Shown: positions 1 to 9,115, counted from the first letter of the stretch. The stretch: 64,000 nt of DNA from Streptomyces albus subsp. albus (GCF_000725885.1 NZ_JODR01000026.1:36345-100344), one strand, 5' to 3'. Notes: a model not told the origin generated them from the sequence alone. A program made the numbers and translations.

Positions 1-524
1 ACCCAGGGCATCGCGTGGTCGAGCGGCAGGGTGGTGCGCAGCACGCCTTCCGTACGCAGCGTCTCCACCTCGAAGAGCAGATTGGTGTGGAAGAACCCGC
101 AGCGCAGATGGAGGACGTGCGCCCCGGTGGCGTCCAGCATCTCCTCCGTACGGCCGAGCCCGTCGATCTCCCCGGCGCCGGACCGCAGCTCCGCGCCGCC
201 GCTGCTGAGGAAGACGGTGCGGGCGATGCCGTTCTCGCGCACGGCGCGGGCCGCGTGGGCACCCATGCGGGCGTAGCCCTCGACCGGGTCCTCCGCGTCG
301 GTGGGCGGGTTCACCCAGAACAGCGCGTCGGCACCAGCGGTCGCCCGGACCACGGCGTCGCCGTCGCCCTGGTCGCAGCGCACCACATCGACGCGCTCGC
401 GCACCGCCGCGGGAAGCCTGGCCGGGTCCCGGGCCAGCAGGGTGGGGCGCACCCCCGCCTGGAGGAGCAGGGGGACGACGCGCGAGCCGACATGACCTGT
501 GGGGGTGGTGATCACCATCTTCAT
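1..524 (-). CDS. NmrA-like NAD(P)-binding oxidoreductase, C-terminus cut by window edge
   Basis: The reading frame starts at ATG 524 and runs open to the window edge, so only about 174 N-terminal residues are visible. The protein opens MKMVITTPTGHVGSRVVPLL, a Rossmann strand with a TGxxG-type dinucleotide loop. It then has LLARDPARLP, typical of atypical short-chain (NmrA/isoflavone-reductase-like) proteins, and FLSSGGAELRSG, where the catalytic Ser/Tyr region of the family lies. The substrate is unknown. A second ATG at 518 is a possible start. It is divergent from the acyl-CoA ligase at 694, and the 169-bp spacer holds an inverted repeat. Family assignment is confident, function is not. Confidence 0.82.
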   Translation of the reverse strand, partial: MKMVITTPTGHVGSRVVPLLLQAGVRPTLLARDPARLPAAVRERVDVVRCDQGDGDAVVRATAGADALFWVNPPTDAEDPVEGYARMGAHAARAVRENGIARTVFLSSGGAELRSGAGEIDGLGRTEEMLDATGAHVLHLRCGFFHTNLLFEVETLRTEGVLRTTLPLDHAMPW

Positions 525-607
525 GGTGCTCAAGCCAAGTGGATTCCGGCGCGGACCGCGACCGCTTTGCCGGGCCCGCCCCCACCCGCCCCGGCACCGG
601 CACCGCA

Positions 608-627
608 CTACCCCCGACAAGGGGTAG
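608..627. promoter_or_regulatory. Inverted repeat CTACCCC-N6-GGGGTAG, candidate operator
   Basis: Two perfect 7-bp arms (608-614 and 621-627) flank six bases in the spacer between the divergent oxidoreductase and acyl-CoA ligase genes. The size and position suit a dimeric regulator. The GAF-LuxR protein two genes downstream is the obvious candidate, but that link is inference. Confidence 0.35.
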
Positions 628-693
628 CGCACCGCCCCTTACCACCGGTAGATGTGACGCACGACATACGACGGACCACCGTGGAGGCCGCCC

Positions 694-2478
694 GTGCCCG
701 CATCCGCTCCGCACAGTGCCGCCGACGCCCGTGACCGGGCCCGCACGCCCCGCCCCGTTCCCCGGCACAGCTACGCCTCGGGCCCCTCGGACACCCCCCT
801 GCTGGGCGACACCATCGGGGAGAACCTGGACCGGGCCGTCGCGGCACACGGTGAGCGGGACGCCCTCGTCGACGTGAGCAGCGGACGGCGCTGGACCTAC
901 CGCCGGTTCGCCGCCGATGTCGAAGCGGTCGCCGCGGGCCTCCACGACCTGGGCGTCCGCAAGGGGGACCGGGTGGGCGTCTGGGCGCCCAACTGCCCGG
1001 AGTGGACGCTGACGCAGTACGCGACGGCCAAGCTGGGCGCGATCCTCGTCACCGTCAACCCCGCCTACCGCGTGCACGAACTGGAGTACGTACTGCGGCA
1101 GGCGGGGGTGCGCACCCTGGTCGCCGCCCGCAACCACAAGAGCTCCGACTACACGGCGATGATCCGCCAGGTGCGCCCCGCCTGCCCCGAGCTGACCGAT
1201 GTGGTGCTCATCGGCGGTGAAGAGGCCGCGGACACCGGCGAGGCGGAGGAGGACTGGGAGGACCTGCTCGCGCGCGGGCGCCGTCGCGACGCCGCGGAGA
1301 TCCGCCGGCTGCTGGACGGCATCGCCGGCACCCTCTCGGCCGACGACCCCATCAACATCCAGTACACCTCCGGCACCACCGGCTTCCCCAAGGGCGCCAC
1401 CCTCTCGCACCACAACATCCTCAACAACGGCTTCTTCGTCGGGGAGTTGTGCGGCTACACCGAGCAGGACCGCATCTGCCTGCCGGTGCCCTTCTACCAC
1501 TGCTTCGGCATGGTGATGGGCAACCTGGCGGCCACCAGCCACGGCGCCTGCACGGTGATCCCCTCCCCCGGCTTCGACCCGCGGGCGGCCCTGCACGCGG
1601 TGCAGCAGGAACGCTGCACCTCGCTGTACGGGGTGCCCACCATGTTCATCGCCGAGCTGGCCGAACCCGACTTCGCCGCCTTCGACCTGGGCAGCCTGCG
1701 CACCGGCATCATGGCCGGCTCGCCCTGCCCGGTCGAGGTGATGAAACAGGTCATCGACCGGATGGGCATGACCGAGGTGTCCATCTGCTACGGCATGACC
1801 GAGACCTCACCCGTCTCCACCCAGACCCGCGCCGACGACTCGCTGGAGCGGCGGGTGTCCACCGTGGGCCGGGTCGGGCCGCACCTGGAGGTGAAGGTCG
1901 TCGACCCGCGGACGGGCCGCTGCCTGCCGCGCGGCGAACCCGGCGAACTGTGCACCCGCGGCTACTCGGTGATGCTCGGCTACTGGGAACAGCCCGAGGC
2001 CACCGCCCGGGTCGTCGACGCCGCGCGCTGGATGCACACGGGCGACCTCGCGGTGATGGACGAGGACGGCTACATCAGCGTCACCGGCCGGATCAAGGAC
2101 ATGGTCATCCGCGGCGGGGAGAACATCTACCCGCGGGAGATCGAGGAGTTCCTGTACACCCACCCGGACGTCCTCGACGCCCAGATCGTCGGTGTGCCCG
2201 ACGAACGCTACGGTGAGGAGCTGATGGCCTGGATACGGATGCGGGACGGCGCGGAGCCGCTGACGGCCGAAAGCGTGCGCGAGTTCTGCACCGGCCGGCT
2301 CGCCCATTACAAAATCCCCCGTTACGTCCACGTCGTCGACGCGTTTCCCATGACCGTGACCGGCAAGATACGCAAGGTCGAGATGCGGCGAAGGTCCCTC
2401 GAACTGCTGGGCCTCACGCAGCCCGGCCAGGAGAAGGACCCGCACCCGCCGGCCGGCCCCGCAGGCCGGACCGACTGA
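694..2478 (+). CDS. AMP-dependent fatty-acyl-CoA ligase (FadD-like)
   Basis: 594 aa. It should activate a carboxylic acid with ATP to an acyl-adenylate and transfer it to CoA. The adenylation P-loop is [11 protein letters not shown] near residue 225, the A5 region is CYGMTETSP near 370, and the A7 region is [15 protein letters not shown] near 448. The invariant C-terminal lysine lies in [13 protein letters not shown] near residue 560. Overall architecture matches medium/long-chain acyl-CoA synthetases of about 550 aa, with a 35-residue N-terminal extension. The start is GTG 694 with GGAGG at 683-687. A LuxR-type regulator follows after 26 bp with its own strong ribosome binding site, so the two are probably cotranscribed. 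Acyl chain specificity cannot be read from the sequence. Confidence 0.9.
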   Translation: MPASAPHSAADARDRARTPRPVPRHSYASGPSDTPLLGDTIGENLDRAVAAHGERDALVDVSSGRRWTYRRFAADVEAVAAGLHDLGVRKGDRVGVWAPNCPEWTLTQYATAKLGAILVTVNPAYRVHELEYVLRQAGVRTLVAARNHKSSDYTAMIRQVRPACPELTDVVLIGGEEAADTGEAEEDWEDLLARGRRRDAAEIRRLLDGIAGTLSADDPINIQYTSGTTGFPKGATLSHHNILNNGFFVGELCGYTEQDRICLPVPFYHCFGMVMGNLAATSHGACTVIPSPGFDPRAALHAVQQERCTSLYGVPTMFIAELAEPDFAAFDLGSLRTGIMAGSPCPVEVMKQVIDRMGMTEVSICYGMTETSPVSTQTRADDSLERRVSTVGRVGPHLEVKVVDPRTGRCLPRGEPGELCTRGYSVMLGYWEQPEATARVVDAARWMHTGDLAVMDEDGYISVTGRIKDMVIRGGENIYPREIEEFLYTHPDVLDAQIVGVPDERYGEELMAWIRMRDGAEPLTAESVREFCTGRLAHYKIPRYVHVVDAFPMTVTGKIRKVEMRRRSLELLGLTQPGQEKDPHPPAGPAGRTD

Positions 2479-2504
2479 CCATTCGTCGCAGGGAGGAGTC
2501 GAGG

Positions 2505-3434
2505 TTGCCGACCCCCGACCGTTTCCCGCCCCTCTCCTGGGGCGGTCCCCCGCCGTCCGGCCGGCATCCGCTGCGCCCGGACGACGGGGACGCCTTCCGC
2601 CAGGCACTGCGCATCGCCCGGCAACGCACGGGAGTGCGCTGCGTGTTCGGGGGCGAGATCGGTGACGGCGCGCTCCGGCTGACCGAGTTCGTCGGGACGC
2701 TGACGGACTCGATGCGCGGCCTGCGCGTCGTACCCGGCCGCGGGCTGGGCGGCTATGTGATCGCCCGGCAACGCCCCTACGCGGTCAACGACTACGTCCC
2801 CGCAACGACGATCACCCACGACTACGACAGCCCGGTCCGCCGGGAGGGCATCCGCGCCATCGTCGCCGTCCCGGTCACCGTGCAGGGCGGGGTGCGGGGC
2901 GTGCTGTACGCCGCATCCCGCGACACCGCGCCGCTGGGCGACCGGACGACCGCCGCGCTGGTGGACACCGCCCGGCGGCTGGCCGGCGAGATCGCCGTAC
3001 GAGACGAGGTGGACCGGCGGGTACGGCTGCTGGAGCGGGCCGGTTCCGCCCCGCCACCCCCCTCGCCCCGGCTGGACGCGCTGCGCGACCTGCACGCCGA
3101 ACTGCGCGGCATCGCCCACGAGATCGAGGACACCGAGCTGCGCGACCGGCTCCGCCAGGCGTGCGACCGCTTCCTGGCGACCGGCGCGGCCGACGGCACC
3201 GAGGACGCCGAGGACAGCGACGACCCGGCGGCCGACCGCCCCCGGCTCACACCCCGCGAACTCGACGTCCTCTCCTACGTGGCCCTGGGCTGCACCAACG
3301 CCGAGACGGCCCGGCATCTGAGTCTGGTACCCGAGACGGTCAAGGCGTATCTGCGCAGCGCCACCCGAAAACTGGGGGTCCACAGCCGTCACCACGCGGT
3401 CGCCGCGGCCCGCAGGTGGGGCCTGCTGCCCTGA
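2505..3434 (+). CDS. GAF-LuxR family transcriptional regulator
   Basis: 309 aa. An N-terminal GAF-like sensory domain spans roughly residues 25-170 (core LRVVPGRGLGGYVIARQRPY and a downstream IVAVPVTVQGGVRGVLYA strand). A short helical linker follows, then a C-terminal LuxR/NarL-type helix-turn-helix from about residue 245 (LTPRELDVLSYVALGCTNAE, then VKAYLRSATRKLGVHSRHHA). There is no receiver domain, so it is not a classical response regulator and probably senses a small ligand. The start is TTG 2505, chosen because GGAGGAG at 2492-2498 is correctly spaced. It probably regulates the upstream acyl-CoA ligase operon; that is inference from adjacency. Confidence 0.85.
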   Translation: MPTPDRFPPLSWGGPPPSGRHPLRPDDGDAFRQALRIARQRTGVRCVFGGEIGDGALRLTEFVGTLTDSMRGLRVVPGRGLGGYVIARQRPYAVNDYVPATTITHDYDSPVRREGIRAIVAVPVTVQGGVRGVLYAASRDTAPLGDRTTAALVDTARRLAGEIAVRDEVDRRVRLLERAGSAPPPPSPRLDALRDLHAELRGIAHEIEDTELRDRLRQACDRFLATGAADGTEDAEDSDDPAADRPRLTPRELDVLSYVALGCTNAETARHLSLVPETVKAYLRSATRKLGVHSRHHAVAAARRWGLLP

Positions 3435-3442
3435 TGTCCCAC

Positions 3443-3467
3443 GGGCGGGCCCCCCTGCGGGCCCGCC
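3443..3467 (+). terminator. Hairpin terminator after the LuxR gene
   Basis: GGCGGGCCC (3444-3452) pairs with GGGCCCGCC (3459-3467) across a six-base loop, nine bases after the stop codon at 3434. There is no T-tract, as is common in this genus. Confidence 0.6.
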
Positions 3468-3585
3468 GCCGCGGCAGGCGGTGCCACCCCTTCGCGGACA
3501 CGGCCGTGACACCCGCCCGGAGCGGAGCGGAAATCGATTCCGCCCCGTGCCCGAGGTACGCACCGGCCGTGCACCCACACGCCTG

Positions 3586-3599
3586 TGAAACCCTTTTCA
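3586..3599. promoter_or_regulatory. TGAAA-N4-TTTCA palindrome, candidate LacI-family operator
   Basis: An AT-containing 14-bp inverted repeat about 100 bp ahead of the LacI-type gene, in an otherwise GC-rich spacer. Short GAAA/TTTC palindromes are typical LacI-family sites, so autoregulation is plausible. Confidence 0.4.
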
Positions 3600-3701
3600 G
3601 GGCAACTACAGTGCGACGTCCAGGGGGTCGACGCAGGCGGCGCGGCGCCGTCCGCCGGCAGCACGGCGGGCCCGCACCGCACCGCCGGAAGCGAGGAGAC
3701 G

Positions 3702-4703
3702 GTGGCAACCATCAGCGATGTGGCGCGCGCCGCGGGGGTCTCCCCCGCGACCGTCTCCCGCGTCCTCAACGGCGGACGGGTCACCCCGGAACGTGCCCGG
3801 CGCGTCAGGGAGGCCGCCGCCGCGCTGGGCTTCTCCCCCAACCGTGTCGCCCGTTCGCTGCGCACCCGGCGCTCCAGCGCCATCGCCCTGCTCGTCCCCG
3901 ACATCGCCAACCCCTTCTTCACCGCGCTCGCCCGGGGCGTCGAGGACACGGCGCAGCGCACCGGCCTGTCCGTGGTGCTGTGCAACACCGACGAGGACGT
4001 CGCCAAGGAACGCCGCTACCTCCAGGTGGCCGTCGCCGAGCACATGGCAGGCGTGCTGGTCGCCGCCGCCTCCCGCACCCGCACCGACCTGACGGAACCG
4101 GCCGCGCGCGGCATACCCGTCGTCGCCGTGGACCGGCGCCCGCGCACGGCCGAGGTGGACGCGGTGACGGTCGACAACCGGCACGGCGCCCAGGAGGCCA
4201 CCGCCCACCTGGTCGCCCGGGGCTACCGGCGCATAGCCTGCCTCACCGGCCCGGCGGGCGTCTCCACGGCCGAGGACCGCCTCGCCGGCCACCGTGCCGC
4301 GCTGCTGGAGGCCGGTGTTCGCGAGGAACACGTCCGCACCTACACCCGCCGCGCGGTCCCGCGCGTCGAGGGCGGCTACGCGGCGATGCGGGAACTGCTC
4401 GCGCTCGACGAGCCGCCCGACGCGGTGTTCGCCGCCCACAACCTGATGACCGTCGGCGCACTGCGGGCCCTGCGCGAGGCGGGCGCCGAGCCGCCCGGCT
4501 GCGGCGTCCTCTCCTTCGGCGACATCCCCTTCGCCTCGCTGGTCCACCCCTCGTTGAGCACGGTCCGGCTGCCCGCCTACGAACTGGGCGAGGCCGCCGC
4601 GGCCCTGCTCCAGGAGCGCATCGCCGGGTCGGACATGCCGCTGCGGACCCTGGTGCTGCGCACCACCCTCGAACCGCGCGACAGCACGGCCGGTCCCGGC
4701 TGA
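3702..4703 (+). CDS. LacI-family transcriptional regulator
   Basis: 333 aa from GTG 3702 (GAGGAG at 3693-3698). The frame is open further upstream to 3585, but the family start VATISDVARAAGVSPATVSR fits GTG 3702 exactly. This is the N-terminal LacI helix-turn-helix followed by the hinge sequence (LGFSPNRVARSLRTRRS). The remaining ~270 residues form a periplasmic-binding-like effector domain (IALLVPDIANPFFTALARGV, then VAVDRRPRTAEVDAVTVDN, and GCGVLSFGD). The family normally represses sugar or nucleoside uptake genes in response to a ligand. No sugar transporter is adjacent, so the target is unknown. The secreted beta-galactosidase at 57-60 kb has a LacI-like site, but nothing links the two directly. 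Confidence 0.9.
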   Translation: MATISDVARAAGVSPATVSRVLNGGRVTPERARRVREAAAALGFSPNRVARSLRTRRSSAIALLVPDIANPFFTALARGVEDTAQRTGLSVVLCNTDEDVAKERRYLQVAVAEHMAGVLVAAASRTRTDLTEPAARGIPVVAVDRRPRTAEVDAVTVDNRHGAQEATAHLVARGYRRIACLTGPAGVSTAEDRLAGHRAALLEAGVREEHVRTYTRRAVPRVEGGYAAMRELLALDEPPDAVFAAHNLMTVGALRALREAGAEPPGCGVLSFGDIPFASLVHPSLSTVRLPAYELGEAAAALLQERIAGSDMPLRTLVLRTTLEPRDSTAGPG

Positions 4704-4822
4704 CCCCGATCGGCGGATCGACGGACGGCCGGGTCGGTCGTTAAGCCCCACATGATCACTGCACGACGACACCCCGAGCAGGAACCGGCGGCACGGCGGC
4801 CCTTCGGGCAGGTGAACGCACG

Positions 4823-5398
4823 ATGAGCAAGCGGCAGAAGGGACGCAGGCACCGCAAGGTCAACCGCACGCCCCGCCCGGTCGGCCCCGCCAACCGGGCG
4901 ACGGCCACCCGGGCGACAGCGGGCCGGCCCACCACCGGCACCGGCCCTGCGCCGACACCCGCCACCGACCACTCCGCCGACCGCCCCGCCACCCCGGCCC
5001 CCCGCAGCGCCCCCGCCCCCGCCGCGGACCCGCAGCCGGCGCCCGAGCCGGCCCCGGCGCAGGACAACACAGCAGCGCGGGAGCCGGACCGGGCACCGGA
5101 CGGCGAACCGCAGCCCGGGCCCTGGGACGAGGCGATCAGTGCTCTCTTCCGCACGCCGGCGCGGGACGGCGGTCTCGGGCAGAGCGCGGCCCGCACCTGG
5201 GAACAGGTCCGCCGCAGCGGCGCGGCGGGCACCACGGTCGAGGAACTGGCGGCCGGCGTCGGATACCAGTCCCGCACCATCCTGCGCCACCTCCAAGGTC
5301 TGGCCGAGCACGGGATCGTGGAGCAGCACGCCCCCGACCGCTGGCGGCCCGTCCGCCCGGAAGGCGCCGCCGCACCCCGCGTGCCGCAGCACGCGTGA
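4823..5398 (+). CDS. Small basic-tailed winged-helix protein of unknown role
   Basis: 191 aa. The first ~95 residues are low-complexity, rich in Ala, Pro, Arg and Thr, beginning MSKRQKGRRHRKVNRTPRP, so strongly basic and probably disordered. The C-terminal ~80 residues look like a winged helix: VEELAAGVGYQSRTILRHLQ fits the recognition helix, followed by GLAEHGIVEQHAPDRWRPV as the wing. This suggests a DNA-binding protein of the MarR/ArsR/IclR HTH class. It stands alone, with a strong terminator immediately downstream. I do not recognise a named orthologue. Confidence 0.7.
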   Translation: MSKRQKGRRHRKVNRTPRPVGPANRATATRATAGRPTTGTGPAPTPATDHSADRPATPAPRSAPAPAADPQPAPEPAPAQDNTAAREPDRAPDGEPQPGPWDEAISALFRTPARDGGLGQSAARTWEQVRRSGAAGTTVEELAAGVGYQSRTILRHLQGLAEHGIVEQHAPDRWRPVRPEGAAAPRVPQHA

Positions 5399-5405
5399 CC
5401 CGCAT

Positions 5406-5441
5406 CGGGACGGCCCCGGCCACCGTGCCGGGGCCGTCCCG
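5406..5441 (+). terminator. Strong hairpin terminator
   Basis: A perfect 14-bp stem, GGGACGGCCCCGGC (5407-5420) with its complement at 5427-5440, plus one extra closing pair and a six-base loop. It starts 8 bases after the stop codon at 5398. Confidence 0.8.
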
Positions 5442-5797
5442 CCGCCCGCCTCGTCGGGTGCCCGGCCGTGCACCCGCCGTCCGTGCGCACAGGGACCGTC
5501 CTCTCGGACACGGTGGGAGGGGTCCCAAGGCACCCCGGGCCCTCGGCCGCGCGGACGCCGTACCGGCGGGGAAGACCCCACCGGGCCGGCAGCCGGAGGT
5601 GCGCCCGGGGGCAGCGGCATCGTTCCTGCCCGGCGCCTCTCACCGGTATCTGACGACCCGTCGGGCCCGGGGCCGCGGCGGGCCGCCGAACGGCGGACGG
5701 CGGGACCGGCAGCGGCGTGGCGGCGCGGGAGCGGGCGGCCACGCCTCTGTAATGGTGCGGGCCCGAGCCCGGTGCTCCACCGCAGGGGAAGTGACCG
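5442..5797. other. No gene recognised upstream of the hypA remnant
   Basis: Open frames occur on both strands, but all translate to Arg/Gly/Pro/Ala-rich sequence without domain features, as expected for GC-rich noncoding DNA. A possible Shine-Dalgarno (AGGGGAAG) lies just before 5798. This may be decayed coding DNA, but nothing in it can be aligned by eye. Confidence 0.5.
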
Positions 5798-6127
5798 ATG
5801 CACGAGACGTCCATCGCGATGGCAGAGGTCTGCCAGGCCGAGGAGCCAACGCGTGAGCGCGACGCGGACGGCACCGGGCCTGTGATGCCGCGGGCGGGCG
5901 GGAGCGCCGGTTCCGTCCGGGACATGCCGCTCTTCCCCTTTCCGCCCGCCCGTGCGGACACCGCGGGTGCCGGTCCGGCCGCCGGGGAGGCTCCGGGGCA
6001 CGCCTTGAGCGCGTCCTGCGGCGGTGCGCGGGTGACGGGGACGTCCCCGGCCGGCCGGCCCGGAGCGCGGCGGCTGCCGTACCGGGCCGACGCGCGGACG
6101 GGGGCGGGCATGTGGATCACGCGTCCC
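5798..6127 (+). pseudogene. hypA: Degenerate HypA-like hydrogenase nickel-insertion protein
   Basis: The frame from ATG 5798 opens MHETSIAMAEVCQ, which closely resembles the conserved HypA start (MHExSIAxAxVxQ) including the nickel-binding Met-His-Glu. After an AEEPTRERDADG stretch it keeps HypA-like spacing: VMPRAGGSAGSVRDMPLF lines up with the family V-x-L-R-V-G-E-L-x-G-V-x-x-D-x-L-x-F segment, and PARADTAGAG with the following LARxGTxLxGA. The zinc-binding CxxC pairs expected near residues 70-95 are missing; only one cysteine (SCGGA) remains. The frame stays open to 6553 but loses all similarity. Intact hypX lies about 850 bp downstream. I read this as a decayed hypA; the alignment is from memory of the family, not a search. 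Confidence 0.6.
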
Positions 6128-6976
6128 GGCCACCGCCCTGCGACCGGACGGGCCCCGGGGGTTCGCGAGGACCCGCGCTCAAGTGCGCGCCCGGGGTGGC
6201 GCGTTGTCACTGCTGTTCCCCGGCGGTGTGTTGCCGGCGACGTTCCCGGGCGGCCCGTGCCGGTCGGGCGCACCGGCCGCCCCCGGCAGTCGCTTCCGGA
6301 GCCGGTCCCTCGCGGCACGGCGGAGCCCGCTCCCCCGTTCTCCGGCACCGCTGCGCACGCGGCGAAGGCGGCGGAGGCCGTGCCGGCGGCGGTCCTGTGG
6401 CGCCGGGCCGCGGCGCCCGCGTCCGGTCCGGTCACCCGGGGCGGGAGGCGGCGGCCGGCCCGATCCGGCGCCTACGTCGGACATCTTCCTCCCGTCCGCG
6501 TACGGTCCGGCCGGGCGGTACGGTCCGGCCGGCCACCACACCCGTACCGGTGACGGCGTGGCCGCCGGTATCCGGGGCCGCCGGGAAGGCGTGGCCGCCT
6601 CCGGGGAGTGCGCGGGGGACGGTACGCCGCCGGCGGCCGTCGCCGGACCCGTCCGACACGGGCCACCGCCGCGGTGCGCCCCGGACTTGCGCCTCCTCGG
6701 CCCGCGGCCGACCCCCCCGTCCGCGGCGCACCCGCCGTTCGGGGCCGGCCGTCGAGCGGCGCCACGCGGCCCGCCCCGGTCCGGGCCGTCCCCGCCGGAC
6801 ATGCCCTGCGGTACCCGGACGGGCCGCGTGCCCGCCCGCCCAGGCGGCCGGCCACGGCCGCCGCCCGCGCCCCACTTGGCGCACCGCGCACCGGGGAACC
6901 ACCGCTGCGCGCACACCTGCCCCGCAGCTGCTGATGCCGAGCCCTGCGAGACACGAAGAACACTCACCAGGAGGTC
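6128..6976. other. 850-bp region without a recognisable gene, probably decayed
   Basis: Several open frames cover this stretch on both strands. Their translations are dominated by Arg, Pro, Gly and Ala, with no domain or plausible start context. A short direct repeat, GTACGGTCCGGCCGG, occurs at about 6499-6531. Because it lies between a broken hypA and an intact hypX, it probably once held further hydrogenase-accessory genes, but no HypB, HypF or structural subunit motif can be read. Confidence 0.45.
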
Positions 6977-6979
6977 GTG

Positions 6980-8665
6980 GTGCGGATCCTGCTCATCGCG
7001 AGCGCCTTCAACAGTCTGACCCAGCGGGTGCAGGCCGAACTGCGGGACGCCCGCCACGTCGTGGCCACCGAGGTGGTGCGCGACGGCGACGAGGTACGGC
7101 ACGTGGTGGACCGGTACGAGCCCGAACTGGTGGTCGCGCCGATGCTGCGCACCGTCGTGCCCGAGGACGTGTGGTCCCGCTACACCTGCCTCGTCGTACG
7201 GCCGGGCCCGCCCGGTGACCGCGGCCCCTCCTCGCTCGACCACGCCGTACGGGAGGGCCGCACCCGCTGGGGCGTGACCGTACTGCAGGCCGGCGCCGAA
7301 CCGGACGCGGGCGACATCTGGGCCTCGGCCGACTGCGAACTGCCCGGCGGCGTCGCGAAGAGCGACCTGTACCGGGGGGAGATCGCCGACGCGGCGCTCG
7401 AAGCCGTCAGGAGCGCCGTCGCCCGGTTCGCCACCGGCGGCTACCGGCCACGCTCCCAGCAGGACCTCGCCCCGGTGGTGCGGCCGGCGGTCCGGCAGAG
7501 CGACCGCCGCATCGACTGGCGGTCCGACGACACCCTGACCGTGCTGCGCACCCTGCGGGCCGCCGAGTCACAGCCCGGGGTGCTCGACGAACTGCTGGGT
7601 GAACAGTGGTACCTGCACGGCGGCCACCCGGAGGACCAGTTGCACGGCACCCCCGGCGAGATCCTGGCCACCCGCACCGGTGCCGTCTGCCGGGCCACCG
7701 TGGACGGCGCTGTGTGGATCCCCCGGCTGCGCCCCCGGCCCGGGCCCGACGGGCGGGCCACCTTCAAGCTGCCCGCCACCCTCGCCCTCGGGAACCGCCT
7801 GCCCGACGTCCCCGAACGGCCCGCGCCGCTCGAACTCGCCCCGGAACGCCTCACCTACGCGGAGATCAGTTACCGCGAGCGGAACGGGGTGGGACACGTG
7901 CGCTTCTCCTTCCCGGGCGGGGCGATGAGCACCGTCCAGTGCCGGCGGCTGCTGGCCGCCTACCGGTACGCCTGCACCCGGCCGACCCGCGTGGTGGTGC
8001 TGGGCGGCGCGCGGGACTTCTTCTCCAACGGCATCCACCTGGGCGTCATGGAGGCCGCCGCCCGGCCGGCGGCCGAGGGCTGGGCCAATGTGCAGGCCCT
8101 CGACGACGTGGTGGAGGCGGTGCTGACCACCACCGACCGGCTGGTGGTGGCCGCGCTGGGCGGCAACGCGGCGGCGGGCGGCGTGATGCTGGCCGCCGCC
8201 GCCGACGAGGTGTGGTGCAGGGCCGGTACCGTCCTCAACCCGCACTACCGGCTGATGGGCCTGCCCGGCTCTGAGTTTTGGACCTACACCCTGCCGCGCC
8301 GGGTCGGGCCGGAGATCACCGAGGCGCTGATGCGGGACGCCGAGCCGATGAGCGCCGCGACCGCACGCCGGATCGGCCTGGTCGACCGGGTGCTGCCGGT
8401 GCCGCCGCACCGGTTCGGCGAACAGGTGGCGGAGCTCGCCGCGGCGCTGGCCGAGGACCCGGACACCCATCAGCGGCTGGCCGCGAAGAAGGCCAACCGG
8501 GCCCGCGACGAGGCGACCGAACCCCTGGCCTCCTACCGGGACCAGGAACTGGCCGCCATGCACCGGGTCCTCTTCGATCCCGGGGCCCCTCATCACGCGC
8601 TGCGGGCCGCGTTCCTCCGCAAGGAGCCGCCGCCCCAGGGCACTCCTCCCATCCTGCGCGGCTGA
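6980..8665 (+). CDS. hypX: HypX/HoxX hydrogenase maturation CO-producing enzyme
   Basis: 561 aa from GTG 6980, preferred over GTG 6977 because AGGAGG (6969-6974) is then five bases away. HypX makes the CO ligand of the [NiFe] site from formyl-tetrahydrofolate under aerobic conditions. The N-terminal formyltransferase-like half (to about residue 270) contains PGPPGDRGPSSLDHAV, WGVTVLQAGAEPDAGDIW and KSDLYRGEI. The C-terminal enoyl-CoA-hydratase-like half contains GAMSTVQCRRLLAAY, FFSNGIHLGV, GGNAAAGGVMLA and VLNPHYRLMG. The length is normal for the family. In the family I recall His-Pro-Gly before the GDRG motif; here it is Arg-Pro-Gly. No hydrogenase subunit or other intact hyp gene lies in the window. 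Confidence 0.88.
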   Translation: MRILLIASAFNSLTQRVQAELRDARHVVATEVVRDGDEVRHVVDRYEPELVVAPMLRTVVPEDVWSRYTCLVVRPGPPGDRGPSSLDHAVREGRTRWGVTVLQAGAEPDAGDIWASADCELPGGVAKSDLYRGEIADAALEAVRSAVARFATGGYRPRSQQDLAPVVRPAVRQSDRRIDWRSDDTLTVLRTLRAAESQPGVLDELLGEQWYLHGGHPEDQLHGTPGEILATRTGAVCRATVDGAVWIPRLRPRPGPDGRATFKLPATLALGNRLPDVPERPAPLELAPERLTYAEISYRERNGVGHVRFSFPGGAMSTVQCRRLLAAYRYACTRPTRVVVLGGARDFFSNGIHLGVMEAAARPAAEGWANVQALDDVVEAVLTTTDRLVVAALGGNAAAGGVMLAAAADEVWCRAGTVLNPHYRLMGLPGSEFWTYTLPRRVGPEITEALMRDAEPMSAATARRIGLVDRVLPVPPHRFGEQVAELAAALAEDPDTHQRLAAKKANRARDEATEPLASYRDQELAAMHRVLFDPGAPHHALRAAFLRKEPPPQGTPPILRG

Positions 8666-8670
8666 ACCCG

Positions 8671-8708
8671 GCGGGGGTCCTCCCCCGGCCCCGGGGGGAG
8701 GACCCCGC
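8671..8708. terminator. Bidirectional hairpin between convergent hypX and merR
   Basis: GCGGGGGTCCTCCCC (from 8671) is complementary to GGGGAGGACCCCGC (to 8708) over a short GC loop. It lies between the hypX stop at 8665 and the merR stop at 8711, so it can serve both transcripts. Confidence 0.8.
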
Positions 8709-8710
8709 GT

Positions 8711-9115
8711 TCAGGAACGGGGGGCGGGGCCGAACACGGCGGCGAAGCGGTCCTCGGCCTGCGCGGCAAGCCGGTCGCGACGACGTCTGAGGAGGGCGAT
8801 GTCCTCGTCGAGCGCGGAGAGCCTGCGGTGCACCACCCTGCGGGCCGGGCAGGGGTCCGTGTTCCCACCGGGGGCCGCCGCACCGGGGACCGCCGCCGGC
8901 CCGGTCCGCAGGCGGGCGAGGATCTCGTGGGCGTCCTCCACCGTCAGCCCCGCCTCCAGCAGCCCCCGCACCACACGCAGCCGCCGCAGTTCCGCCTCGT
9001 CGTACTCGCGGTGTCCCACCGCGTTGCGCCTGACCCGGAGCAGCCCGCGCTGCTCGTAGTAGCGCAGTGCTCTCGGTGTCACCCCGACGAGGGCCGCCGC
9101 GTCCCCGATCCGCAT
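8711..9115 (-). CDS. MerR-family transcriptional regulator
   Basis: 134 aa. The N-terminus is a textbook MerR winged helix: MRIGDAAALVGVTPRALRYY then EQRGLLRVRRNAVGHREYDE and LRRLRVVRGLLEAGLTVEDA. A coiled-coil dimerisation helix (HRRLSALDEDIALLRRRRDR) occupies residues ~95-120. A single cysteine (NTDPCPARR) precedes it; there is no metal-binding CxxC tail, so a metal sensor is unlikely. It lies 39 bp downstream of the reductase gene in the same direction, and that operon's promoter region carries a MerR-like palindrome at 10252-10273. Likely a drug- or quinone-responsive autoregulated switch. Confidence 0.9.
   Translation of the reverse strand: MRIGDAAALVGVTPRALRYYEQRGLLRVRRNAVGHREYDEAELRRLRVVRGLLEAGLTVEDAHEILARLRTGPAAVPGAAAPGGNTDPCPARRVVHRRLSALDEDIALLRRRRDRLAAQAEDRFAAVFGPAPRS

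Noticed and set aside
2322..3578. Long minus-strand open frame opposite the LuxR gene
   Set aside because: It is a GC-rich shadow frame with Gly/Arg/Pro-rich translation and no family features, antisense to a clear regulator.
6432..6914. Minus-strand frame in the 6.1-7.0 kb gap
   Set aside because: Extremely Arg-rich with no start context or domain; treated as noncoding or decayed DNA.
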